Shown one piece after another: positions 9,865 to 17,616 of a stretch of DNA of 64,000 nucleotides. Source of the stretch: an uncultured Clostridia bacterium (GTDB taxonomy: Bacteria > Bacillota > Clostridia > Christensenellales > Pumilibacteraceae); NCBI GenBank assembly GCA_947089425.1, contig CAMUKG010000001.1:186001-250000 (forward strand), written 5' to 3'. Within the stretch, counting starts at the first letter, position 1, and each line of letters opens with the position of its first letter. The notes beneath the pieces are model-generated. The model was not told the DNA's origin. It worked only from the letters and a program-made list of their open reading frames with translations, and did not search any database. The position numbers were made by a program, and so were the translations under genes.

Positions 9865-11097
9865 ATGAATATCGAAAGTTTAATAGCTGAATGCGAAAAA
9901 GATGCTACTAAGAACTTTGCCGAAATAGACAATATTGCTTATAATAATCAAATAAAAGTCTTGCGCGCATTTAAAAAATTCAAAATCGCTTTAAGGCATT
10001 TTGCCCCCACTACGGGATACGGTTACGACGATGCTGCGAGGGATACGCTTTCCGAAGTTTTTGCGGATATTTTCGAAACGGAAAAAGCAATAGTTTCTCC
10101 CATGATTGCGTCGGGAACACACGCGCTCGCGCTAATGCTTTTCGGTATTTTGCGACCGAACGACGTAATGCTGTCTATAACGGGCGACGTATACGACACG
10201 CTGCAAGGAGTAATAGCGGGCGAAGGAAATGGTTCATTAAAGGATTTCGGAATACGCTTTGAAAAAGTAGAACTTGCTCACGGCACTTTTAATCGAACGG
10301 CAATCGCAACAGCAGTTAAAAAATTGCATCCGAAAATGCTATTTATTCAACGTTCTCGCGGATACAGTTGGCGAGATGCGCTCGCAGTAAGCGACATACG
10401 GTCTATTTGCCAATTTGTAAAAGAGCTCGATTCGTCTATAATAATCGCAGTAGACAATTGCTACGGAGAATTTACAGCTTTACACGAACCTACGGCGTTA
10501 GGCACAGATATTTGCGCGGGCTCAATGATAAAAAATCCGGGCGGGGGATTTGCGCCCACAGGCGGATATATAGCGGGAAAAGCAAAATTAGTAGAAGCCG
10601 TAGGATATAGGCTTACGGCGCCGGGAGTAGGCACGGAGGTGGGGTCTTACGCCGCCGATTACCGTCCGTTCTATCAAGGGCTTTTTATGGCGCCGCACAT
10701 TACGGCGCAAGCAATGAAGGGAGCAGTATTATTCGGCGCAGTATTTTCAAAACTCGGATATGAAACGCTTCCCGCCGAAAACGCCTTACCAAACGATATA
10801 ATATGCTCGATAAAGTTTGGCAATAAAGCCGATTTAATCGAATTTTGCAGAACAATTCAGTCGGTTTCACCAATCGATAGCCACGTAGTGCCGTATGCTT
10901 GGGATATGCCTGGATATGACGAACAAGTTATAATGGCAGCGGGAACGTTTGTGCAAGGAGCTTCCATAGAGCTTAGCGCGGATTCGCCGATTAAAGAACC
11001 ATATATAGCATATTTGCAAGGCGGGCTGACTTACGAACATATAAAATATGCTGTAACGCAATGCGCATCGCAAATCGCGAGCAAAATAGGGAAGTAG
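9865..11097 (+). CDS. Methionine gamma-lyase family PLP enzyme (YnbB-like)
   Basis: This belongs to the Met_gamma_lyase family, which has been labelled aluminium-resistance protein; the physiological substrate is not established. It has the fold type I aminotransferase layout. An N-terminal segment includes APTTGYGYDDAARD, the cofactor-binding ASGTHAL follows, and the Schiff-base lysine is most likely K223 in SMIKNPGGG, before a glycine-rich GGYIAG stretch. The 410-residue length is typical. It follows miaA by 16 bases, behind a GGAG site, and is probably cotranscribed; the same miaA neighbourhood occurs in Bacillus (ynbB). Confidence 0.9.
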   Translation: MNIESLIAECEKDATKNFAEIDNIAYNNQIKVLRAFKKFKIALRHFAPTTGYGYDDAARDTLSEVFADIFETEKAIVSPMIASGTHALALMLFGILRPNDVMLSITGDVYDTLQGVIAGEGNGSLKDFGIRFEKVELAHGTFNRTAIATAVKKLHPKMLFIQRSRGYSWRDALAVSDIRSICQFVKELDSSIIIAVDNCYGEFTALHEPTALGTDICAGSMIKNPGGGFAPTGGYIAGKAKLVEAVGYRLTAPGVGTEVGSYAADYRPFYQGLFMAPHITAQAMKGAVLFGAVFSKLGYETLPAENALPNDIICSIKFGNKADLIEFCRTIQSVSPIDSHVVPYAWDMPGYDEQVIMAAGTFVQGASIELSADSPIKEPYIAYLQGGLTYEHIKYAVTQCASQIASKIGK

Positions 11098-11115
11098 TTT
11101 ATCTGACATACTTCC
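11090..11115. terminator. Weak bidirectional terminator candidate
   Basis: A 7-base inverted repeat (GGAAGTA at 11090-11096, TACTTCC at 11109-11115) lies between the convergent methionine gamma-lyase-like and recombinase genes. The stem is short, the loop is 12 bases, and the T-tracts on both sides are poor, so termination is uncertain. Confidence 0.3.
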
Positions 11116-11117
11116 AA

Positions 11118-12200
11118 TCATTTATCTTCTGTCGATTTATGTAATTCGACGGCGTCGGCAGCTTTTTTTCTAATGTCTTCGCTCATCTCGGCGTAATGTT
11201 TTTTTGTGGTGTTAACGTCGCTATGCCCAAGCACATCGGCAACCACATATATATCTTGCGTTGCGCGATAAAGCGAGGTTCCGAACGTACTGCGCAATTT
11301 ATGCGGAGTAATATTTTGCGAAGTAACGGTTTTGCTGTATTTTTTCACAAGATTTTCGACCGAACGAACGCAATAGCGCCTGCCTTGATTCGATAAGAAC
11401 ATAGCGTCAGTCATTCTTGCTCTTTTTCCGAATTCGTCATTGGGGGAATCAATTTTTTCTTGCAGCCATTCCAAATATGCAAGCAATGCGTTTTTCACTT
11501 CGTCCGAAAAATATAATACGCTTTTATTTCCGCCTTTTCGCGTTACCATGAAACTATTATTGTCAAAATGAAAATCATCTCGATTTAAGCCGACAAGTTC
11601 GCTTACGCGAATTCCAGTGCCCAAAAATAAAGTTAAAATAGCCGTGTCGCGCTTAGCATAAATTTGCTGGTATCTTTTTTGTCTGTCCGTTAAATTATTA
11701 CCATGTTCGGCTTCGTCTAACAACGCGTCGACTTCGTCGGCATCAAGTCGTATAATCGGTTTTTGATGCAACTTGGGCAAATCGACTTTTGCGCACACAT
11801 TAGAAGATAATTTGTCCTTTTTAAAATAGTATTTAAAAAAAGAGCGCAACGACGATAATTTTCTTTCTTTGGCTTTTTCTTCACACGAATACGACTTGCC
11901 GTCTATGGTATAATGCGATAAATAGTCTAAATATAATTCTATATCGTAAGCTTTTAAATTTTCTATATCAGCCAACACAATTTCACTCACAGGAATTCTA
12001 AATTTTTTTTCGCTTAAATAACGGAAAAAAATTTTTAAATCGTAGGCATAATTTAATCTTGTGAGCACGGTAGTACGCATTTGAACGCCTATAAAAAATT
12101 CACGGACAAAATCGGGCAACATGTCTAAAATTTCGCGCAAACGTTCCATGCCGTGCTCGTTTCGTTCTTTATAATAATTTTCTCCGTTTTTAGTACTCAT
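11118..12200 (-). CDS. Tyrosine recombinase, Xer-like (XerS-type size)
   Basis: This is a site-specific tyrosine recombinase with all catalytic residues in place: R198 (GTGIRVSEL), K222 in the RKGGNK beta-hairpin, H300 and R303 (HKLRST), H326 (LGHSD) and the nucleophile Y336 (KHYAEM). Residues 20-130 form the SAM-like core-binding domain. The 360-residue length and the N-terminal pattern (MLPDFVREFF) recall XerS, the single chromosome-dimer resolvase of streptococci, better than the roughly 300-residue XerC/XerD. No excisionase, attachment site or phage gene is nearby, so a chromosomal Xer role is more likely than a prophage integrase; the assignment to XerS is inference. A consensus promoter and two perfect dyads lie just upstream. 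Confidence 0.85.
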   Translation of the reverse strand: MSTKNGENYYKERNEHGMERLREILDMLPDFVREFFIGVQMRTTVLTRLNYAYDLKIFFRYLSEKKFRIPVSEIVLADIENLKAYDIELYLDYLSHYTIDGKSYSCEEKAKERKLSSLRSFFKYYFKKDKLSSNVCAKVDLPKLHQKPIIRLDADEVDALLDEAEHGNNLTDRQKRYQQIYAKRDTAILTLFLGTGIRVSELVGLNRDDFHFDNNSFMVTRKGGNKSVLYFSDEVKNALLAYLEWLQEKIDSPNDEFGKRARMTDAMFLSNQGRRYCVRSVENLVKKYSKTVTSQNITPHKLRSTFGTSLYRATQDIYVVADVLGHSDVNTTKKHYAEMSEDIRKKAADAVELHKSTEDK

Positions 12201-12231
12201 TTAAAAACTACTCCAAACTTTATACAATCAC

Positions 12232-12260
12232 ATTATAGCACAAATTTAATAAACTTTCAA
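12232..12260 (-). promoter_or_regulatory. Promoter of the Xer-like recombinase gene
   Basis: Reading the minus strand, TTGAAA (12255-12260) and TATAAT (12232-12237) are separated by exactly 17 bases, 32 bases before the recombinase ATG. The -35 box lies inside the left arm of the dyad at 12252-12295, suggesting that a protein bound there would block transcription. Confidence 0.7.
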
Positions 12261-12295
12261 ACTTTTTAAAACATTATATATAAAATTTGAAAGTT
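12252..12295. repeat. Perfect 10-base inverted repeat overlapping the recombinase promoter
   Basis: The arms AACTTTCAAA (12252-12261) and TTTGAAAGTT (12286-12295) are exact reverse complements, with 24 A+T-rich bases between them that also pair in part. The left arm covers the -35 box of the recombinase gene. It could be an operator for autoregulation or a recombinase-binding site. Confidence 0.6.
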
Positions 12296-12359
12296 GGCAA
12301 TTTAATTAACCTGCTTTTATCTTTTTTACTTTATATTATTCGTAAAAGAAGACTTTTGC

Positions 12360-12386
12360 GCATAGTTTAACATGCCAAAACTATGC
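12360..12386. repeat. 27-base perfect palindromic element, dif-like size
   Basis: GCATAGTTT (12360-12368) and AAACTATGC (12378-12386) are exact reverse complements around a 9-base centre. The length is close to that of a dif site (28-31 bases), and it lies 160 bases upstream of the recombinase gene; difSL sites also lie next to xerS. It does not match the dif consensus I know. On the minus strand it is not followed by a clean T-run, so it is a poor terminator for the upstream gene. Confidence 0.45.
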
Positions 12387-12418
12387 TATTCCCTACACAT
12401 TTTTTCGCCAAAACTAAT

Positions 12419-12856
12419 TTAATCTTGTTCGAATATTTCAAAAACCGATGCTATCTTTAATATAAAATTTTTATTCCCCGAAAAATGTTGCCCAAAACTG
12501 CAATTATATTTTGCACTCACATTATCGCGCATACGCGGATAATTTTTTTCAATATAGTAGGAAATTTTTGTTCTCAATGCGTCTTCACTTAAATTGCAGT
12601 TTGCGAGTTCGGAATAAGCTTGTCCTATTTTCAACCGTCTTCCGTATAAACTTGCTATAATTAAATCCGCTAACGCGTTCATTATGTTTATAGGAGCTTC
12701 GACAAAACCTATTCTCATCAAGAACTTTTTGATTTTGGTTTTAATTTCATTATTTTGCGAAACCGAATAGCGGTTTGAGTCTTTGTCCTCTCTAACCACC
12801 AACCATTTGTCGAATATAGGCGTTATGCCGTCAAACAGACTTTCTTTTTCACTCAT
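12419..12856 (-). CDS. Hypothetical protein, possibly a diverged Spo0A C-terminal-like domain
   Basis: I do not recognise this 145-residue protein with certainty. From about residue 36 the pattern (FLMRIGFVEAP, ALADLIIASLYG, a SEDALRTKISYYIEK helix, then NKNFILKIASVFE) follows the helical layout of the Spo0A DNA-binding domain. It lacks that domain's signature ERAIR residues, so the resemblance is only suggestive. The N-terminal 35 residues are polar. The start is the ATG at 12856, with GGAGA 7-8 bases upstream; an in-frame start at 12910 has no such site. It is a single gene between the recombinase and a lipoprotein gene. Confidence 0.7.
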   Translation of the reverse strand: MSEKESLFDGITPIFDKWLVVREDKDSNRYSVSQNNEIKTKIKKFLMRIGFVEAPINIMNALADLIIASLYGRRLKIGQAYSELANCNLSEDALRTKISYYIEKNYPRMRDNVSAKYNCSFGQHFSGNKNFILKIASVFEIFEQD

Positions 12857-12958
12857 AATAAAATCTCCGAACAATATGTATGTGTTATATAATATTACAA
12901 CTTTTAACAAGAAATGTCAAATGATTGCTTATATCGCTTTGTCAAACCCTTGCCCACC

Positions 12959-14182
12959 CTATTGAATTCTTTCATAATAAGCGTATTTGTTGTCTTTCTT
13001 TACCGTGAGTACCCCATTATTATATTCGGCTTTTTCTCCCGAAAAAATTTTGTTAAGGTTTTCATCCAACACAGTTACACGTTCGTCGTCTTTAATAAAA
13101 AACAATCTATTACTATAATATATTTCTTTTCCTTCATAAACAAATTCGCCAAGTTGCGGAGAATAAATTTTATTGCAATCGCTTTGCGATATTATAAAAT
13201 AGCCGCATACGGATTGTTCATACTTTATATTAGGAAATATGGCATCAGTAAGTTCTTCAAATTGAGCGTTAAGTATTCCGTACTTTCCCATACTTTCGTA
13301 ACAATAAAATCCATAGCTTCGATTACCTATGCGCTTGTTATAAGAACTATATAACTTATTACCATTTTCGTCGATTACCACAGTTTCACCGTCCGACGTT
13401 TTAGCAACGGCAGTGCCCTCACTGAAATTATGCGCATTGACGTAAGCGCCGTTAAAAAGCTTATTTGTAGCCAAGTCCGCATATCCGAGCATACCGTTAT
13501 CCAAATTTACGACAACTTTTCCTTCGCAAGGCAAACTTGCCGCATATAGACCGCATGCTGTAATCGGCACAAAATTCAAATCGCAAATATAACCGTCCGC
13601 TAATAAATGGGATTCATCCAATAATGAAACTTCTTTGCACATACCCCGTTCGATAAAAGCGACTTCCTTGCAATCGTAAGGCGCATTGAAAGTTTCGGCA
13701 TACTCGCCTGCGCTCGCCAAAACAGTATCGCACAAAATCGTAATTTCGGAAAACACCGGTGGAAGCAGTTCAAAGCCCAAAACACTTTTAACACCGAACC
13801 TCCCCTCAGATTCTAAAACGTATTTTCCTCCGATAATACTTGTTTCACTCAAATTTTCAACAATACGAGTTAACTTTCCATCGCGGCTCAATATATAATT
13901 TTCGTCGCTTTTTCTAACAAATGAAACGTTATTCGAAAACGCAGTTCCGAACGAAAAATATTCGTTTATAATAGGTTTGAATCCCTCGATTTTTTCAACC
14001 GCAAACTCCGATTCCGACGTGGAATATCTTTTATAATCTTTTAAAAACGTTTCATAGCCTTGAATGTTTCCCACGATACGCTCACCGCACCCGAAAAAGC
14101 AAGCGCAGAGCGTAAGCAAAATTAAAAAAGACAATCTTTTCAACGCCACAAATTTATTAGTATGCCCGCCTCTTTCAAGCAC
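12959..14182 (-). CDS. Putative lipoprotein with WG-like repeats
   Basis: This is probably an exported lipoprotein of unknown function. A hydrophobic signal segment (about residues 15-32) is followed by cysteines in LCAC and FFGC contexts, either of which could be the lipobox. The rest contains beta-rich repeats resembling WG (KWG) units, such as GRFGVKSVLGFELLPPVF and MGKYGILNAQFEELTDAIFP. The start is a GTG at 14182 with GGAGG 7 bases upstream, which places the first 43 bases inside the 3' end of the metallopeptidase gene and suggests translational coupling. WG-repeat proteins are common in gut Clostridia and Bacteroidota without a settled role. Confidence 0.8.
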   Translation of the reverse strand: MLERGGHTNKFVALKRLSFLILLTLCACFFGCGERIVGNIQGYETFLKDYKRYSTSESEFAVEKIEGFKPIINEYFSFGTAFSNNVSFVRKSDENYILSRDGKLTRIVENLSETSIIGGKYVLESEGRFGVKSVLGFELLPPVFSEITILCDTVLASAGEYAETFNAPYDCKEVAFIERGMCKEVSLLDESHLLADGYICDLNFVPITACGLYAASLPCEGKVVVNLDNGMLGYADLATNKLFNGAYVNAHNFSEGTAVAKTSDGETVVIDENGNKLYSSYNKRIGNRSYGFYCYESMGKYGILNAQFEELTDAIFPNIKYEQSVCGYFIISQSDCNKIYSPQLGEFVYEGKEIYYSNRLFFIKDDERVTVLDENLNKIFSGEKAEYNNGVLTVKKDNKYAYYERIQ

Positions 14183-14820
14183 GCAATCGCCTCCTTATAT
14201 CGAGGATATATCGCCGCTACGCCGTTCCAAAAATTACGCGAATGATTGTGTTCCACAGTATGCGTCAACTCATGAACTATTACATAATCTATCAAACCTT
14301 TATGCAACATTATAAGTCGCCAATTCAATTTTATTCGATTAGCGGAATCGCAACTCCCCCATTTTGTTTTGGCATTTGTTAACGAAAATTTTTTATAAGA
14401 AAAGCCGTAGTGTTCACTCAATTCCGCCAAGCGCGTTCCTAAATATTTTTTTGCCTTGCGCATATAATATTTTTTAATTGCCGCAACAAATAAATCGGAT
14501 ATAATAAGAACACCGTTATAATAAAATTCTTGCGGTATAAATAAATTTTTACAGCTCGACCAAATTCGTTTTTTATCGGTTACGCAAGGTAAAAGTCTCT
14601 CGCCTAAATGCATAAATTCGCGTCCCGCAAAAACGTCCTCGTATCGTTTTTGACGTTCGCTGTTTTCTCGAAGCTTGCGCGCGAGCCATTTTTCTTTGCT
14701 CGCAACAAATCCGTCAATAACTTTAATATCCGTTTTAAGCGGCGCTTTTACCGTTACCCTTCCGTCTTTAACGCATATTGTTATGTTCTTTCGTTTGGAA
14801 CGACTTAACGTGTATTCCAT
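14140..14820 (-). CDS. YgjP-type zinc metallopeptidase (M48-like, DUF45)
   Basis: This small predicted zinc metallopeptidase has the HELTHTVEHNHS signature: His183, Glu184 and His187 form HExxH, and the following NHSRNFW segment is typical of the YgjP/DUF45 family. Substrates are unknown; it has no signal peptide or membrane helix, so it is probably cytosolic. The N-terminal beta-rich half (SRSKRKNITICV) also fits the family. I chose the ATG at 14820, which shares a base with the TAA of the upstream thioesterase gene (TAATG); an in-frame GTG at 14829 is possible. It is the middle gene of a thioesterase-metallopeptidase-lipoprotein operon. Confidence 0.9.
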   Translation of the reverse strand: MEYTLSRSKRKNITICVKDGRVTVKAPLKTDIKVIDGFVASKEKWLARKLRENSERQKRYEDVFAGREFMHLGERLLPCVTDKKRIWSSCKNLFIPQEFYYNGVLIISDLFVAAIKKYYMRKAKKYLGTRLAELSEHYGFSYKKFSLTNAKTKWGSCDSANRIKLNWRLIMLHKGLIDYVIVHELTHTVEHNHSRNFWNGVAAIYPRYKEAIACLKEAGILINLWR

Positions 14821-15569
14821 TATCGCCACTCTATGCTTGCTCTAAATATCGGATTTACCCGCGTGTTACCGCTTGCCTCAAACCAAGTGGTTTTGCCATC
14901 GGTCTTCGTCTTTACGCAATATTCGTTTCCCATTTTCATTTCGCATAAAAAATTAAAATCAAACGATTTGATTTCATGCGTAGAATAAAAATCAAAATCG
15001 CAACAATTAACCACGATATCGGCATACCGAGCGTTGTTCATGTGCCCGTTTCTATCCAAATCGGTTATTTTAACTTTATCGGTTACGATTTTCTGCTTGC
15101 CTACAAGAGATGACAAAATCGGAAGTTGCGGATTACCTTCGGGAACGGCGTATTCGGGATTATAAACCGAATCGCTATAATCGAATAACGGGGCGCATCG
15201 CCTAACCGCTTTCGACTTTATATCAAGCACACACCAACGCGAAGTCCCTCTAATTAAACGTTCTCCCTCCTCATTCGTTATATAATAATCCCTCACCGCG
15301 TCTACCAAACCGGGCTTATGCGGAAAAGTTGTAATAATAATTTCTTCCCCAAGTTTAGGCGACTTGTCTATTACGGCGCTCAATCGGTTCAAAACCCAAC
15401 ACAAGTTTCTCTCTTTCATTTCCTCGTAGCCTATTCCGATTTCAGTGGCATGAACAGTCGCCAAGTCTTGAAAATATTCCATAATCGCGCTTGGTTTGAT
15501 TCGTTCGAGAAAATCGAATTCGTCGACCGCAGTAACTATTTTTTGAGTATGTTGTAAATAATCTGCCAT
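14820..15569 (-). CDS. Acyl-ACP thioesterase (FatA/FatB family)
   Basis: This enzyme hydrolyses acyl-acyl carrier protein to free fatty acid. The double hot-dog fold is shown by an N-terminal half with FQDLATVHATEIGIGYEEM and a C-terminal half with DLDRNGHMNNARY, containing the catalytic Asp, Asn174 and His176. The 249-residue length matches bacterial members, which lack the plant transit peptide. A GGGAG site precedes the ATG. It is first in a three-gene minus-strand operon with its own promoter. Fatty acids released here could be reused by the FakA kinase encoded 11 kb away, which is inference. Confidence 0.93.
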   Translation of the reverse strand: MADYLQHTQKIVTAVDEFDFLERIKPSAIMEYFQDLATVHATEIGIGYEEMKERNLCWVLNRLSAVIDKSPKLGEEIIITTFPHKPGLVDAVRDYYITNEEGERLIRGTSRWCVLDIKSKAVRRCAPLFDYSDSVYNPEYAVPEGNPQLPILSSLVGKQKIVTDKVKITDLDRNGHMNNARYADIVVNCCDFDFYSTHEIKSFDFNFLCEMKMGNEYCVKTKTDGKTTWFEASGNTRVNPIFRASIEWR

Positions 15570-15625
15570 AACGTCTCCCGTTCAAAAAAGCGTAAAACGC
15601 TTTAAATCTCTTATATCTCTCAAAT

Positions 15626-15654
15626 AGTATACAATATCGACAAAATTCTTGCAA
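15626..15654 (-). promoter_or_regulatory. Promoter of the thioesterase operon
   Basis: On the minus strand, TTGCAA (15649-15654) and TATACT (15626-15631) are 17 bases apart, about 57 bases before the thioesterase start. The segment AAATAGTAT occurs here (15622-15630) and again at 15691-15699 beside the divergent promoter, so both could be bound by one regulator, perhaps the PadR protein itself. Confidence 0.65.
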
Positions 15655-15704
15655 ATCTTTTTACAATATTTCAAAAAATTACTATGCCTTAAATAGTATT
15701 CCTA

Positions 15705-15733
15705 TTGACAAAACCGTGAAAAAAGTTTACAAT
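15705..15733 (+). promoter_or_regulatory. Promoter of the PadR-membrane regulator gene
   Basis: TTGACA (15705-15710) and TACAAT (15728-15733) are separated by 17 bases, near consensus. A short dyad, AATAG-TATTC-CTATT (15692-15706), touches the -35 box. The ribosome-binding site AAGGGG is at 15751-15756. Confidence 0.75.
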
Positions 15734-15761
15734 AATAAATAGAATAATTTAAGGGGTTTGT

Positions 15762-17573
15762 ATGGAAAACACTATCCAAAGCGACCTAATAAGAGGGCAC
15801 ATAAACACAATCATATTGAAAGCCCTTTTTGACGGAGACCGCTACGGCTACGACATCGTAAGAGAAATCGAGCAAAAGAGCAGCGGTCAGTACAAACTAA
15901 AACAGCCGACGTTATACAGCTGTTTGAAAAGGCTTGAAATTCAAGGTTTTATCCGTTCGTATTGGGGTGCGAAGTCAAACGGCGGACGGAGAAAATATTT
16001 CACGCTTACCGAAATGGGGCGAGAGCTTTTTATTAAAAATCAAAGCGAATGGGAGTATTCTCGCACGGTAATCGATAAATTGATTTCCGACCGCGAGGTT
16101 GATTTATCTGCGCCACGCCCCGAAACCGAAAGCGTTTCAACCGCACAATACGATGAACAGGAAGAGTTGCTCGACGACGAAACGGAATATGAAACCGATG
16201 ATTCGCTTTTCGAAAATACAGACAATAAAAATAACGCCGAAAACCTTGATTTGTCGGCAAGCGAAATAATTGAAAATAGCGAGAACTCGGAAGACGCACC
16301 CGAACAAACTCAAACGGAACAACAAGAACCTCTTTCCCGTTCCGTAGAATTTTCAGACACTACGGCAATAATGGACGAGCTGTTCCGCGCGAGGCTAAGC
16401 GACGAGAACGGCGCAAGCTATGCCGAAAAGCTCGTCTCCGAAAAATACGTTTCCGACAGAACTGACAACAATTTTTCCGCAGAAATGTATTTTCGCGATT
16501 TCTTCGACGAGAACGAAGAAGCCGAACAAGAGGAAGCCGAAAACGAAGCTACTCAATTCCCCCCGCCCGCTTTGCAAGACGAAGAGCAATTCCGCGAACA
16601 ATACGGCAATGCGGAATACACGACTCCCGTTGAAGAGAACGTATCGCAAGACGAGCAAAAATCGGAGAATATTTTTCTTGACTATCATACGCCGTCGATG
16701 GCAAAGCCTTACGAAAGCGGCATAATAGAAAGAGAATATCGAAACATACTCGGGGATTTCTTAAATTCAAGTTTTGTTGAACGCCCCTCTCCTACGCCTC
16801 CGCCGGAAGAACCTCAGCAAGAATCGACCGCGCCGATTGTTCAAGACGTATATGTTCAAAATCAAATTACACCCGCACCGTTGCAAGAAACGGTTGCACC
16901 GTCCGACGCCGAGCAAAATCCGGAAATAGAAAATTACGCCGAACCGCAACCTGAAAATCAAACGGAGCAAAACGAACCTACATATAATAATGAAGCTACG
17001 GAGCAATACACAAGCGATGCCGACGTAAATCGAAAGCTTAACCGAATTACGGGCGAAGTTCGTGAAATGGGCGACAACGTTGTTATACGCCCCCACAACA
17101 ACAATAGCTCCAAAGAATATAACAACGCCTACTATTATCTTTCCAACAAATTGATGATTGTTCATTACGGCATTTTATTCGGGATAATGATGTTGGAAAT
17201 TCTGTTTTCCGCAATATTCGTTAACGTAGTGCTTCATGCGGGCAGAAGTTCGGACAAGTGGTTCTATATAATAGCCGTTTTAATTGCGGTAACGTTCCCG
17301 ATTGTGGCGTTCGTTAAAAACTTTACGGCACCCGATAAGCGTAAGCGTATAAATTTCAGTTTAAAAAATTCGTTGATATACAGATTGATTGTTATGGCTC
17401 AATGTTTCTTGATTATTTATTGCGCAAACGTGATAGGCGGAATGGAACTCGGTTTCGAACTGAAATATATCACTACGCTTTTGTTGCCCGCTTTGCTTTC
17501 GGTTTGTTTCCCCATTAGCGCTTTAATCTTCAACGCTTTATTCAAGTCGAAAAAATTTGCTATTGAGCAATAG
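15762..17573 (+). CDS. PadR-family regulator fused to a C-terminal membrane domain
   Basis: Residues 1-110 are a clear PadR winged-helix domain (DLIRGHINTIILKAL, DRYGYDIVREIE, LKQPTLYSCLKRLEIQGFI, NGGRRKYFTLTEMG). A long, acidic, Gln/Glu/Pro-rich and probably disordered linker covers about residues 115-440. The last 150 residues hold four predicted transmembrane helices separated by short basic loops. PadR repressors are normally 100-180-residue soluble dimers, so this 603-residue protein appears to be membrane-tethered. That suggests sensing of a membrane state or ligand, with DNA binding at the cytoplasmic face; the signal is unknown. It has a near-consensus promoter and its own terminator, so it is monocistronic. 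Confidence 0.9.
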   Translation: MENTIQSDLIRGHINTIILKALFDGDRYGYDIVREIEQKSSGQYKLKQPTLYSCLKRLEIQGFIRSYWGAKSNGGRRKYFTLTEMGRELFIKNQSEWEYSRTVIDKLISDREVDLSAPRPETESVSTAQYDEQEELLDDETEYETDDSLFENTDNKNNAENLDLSASEIIENSENSEDAPEQTQTEQQEPLSRSVEFSDTTAIMDELFRARLSDENGASYAEKLVSEKYVSDRTDNNFSAEMYFRDFFDENEEAEQEEAENEATQFPPPALQDEEQFREQYGNAEYTTPVEENVSQDEQKSENIFLDYHTPSMAKPYESGIIEREYRNILGDFLNSSFVERPSPTPPPEEPQQESTAPIVQDVYVQNQITPAPLQETVAPSDAEQNPEIENYAEPQPENQTEQNEPTYNNEATEQYTSDADVNRKLNRITGEVREMGDNVVIRPHNNNSSKEYNNAYYYLSNKLMIVHYGILFGIMMLEILFSAIFVNVVLHAGRSSDKWFYIIAVLIAVTFPIVAFVKNFTAPDKRKRINFSLKNSLIYRLIVMAQCFLIIYCANVIGGMELGFELKYITTLLLPALLSVCFPISALIFNALFKSKKFAIEQ

Positions 17574-17577
17574 ATTT

Positions 17578-17604
17578 AAAGGACGGTTCAAACCGTCCTT
17601 TTTT
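17578..17604 (+). terminator. Rho-independent terminator after the PadR-membrane gene
   Basis: The stem AAGGACGGTT/AACCGTCCTT is followed by a T-run. The A-rich 5' side means it may also serve the convergent TVP38-type gene. Confidence 0.85.
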
Positions 17605-17616
17605 GTATCCGTTTTT

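Noticed and set aside
11118..12200. Prophage or integrative element integrase
   Set aside because: No excisionase, phage or conjugation genes, direct-repeat attachment sites or tRNA target lie nearby; Xer-like length fits better.
12360..12386. Rho-independent terminator for the small gene upstream
   Set aside because: The hairpin is perfect, but there is no T-run after it on the minus strand, so I kept it as a palindromic element.
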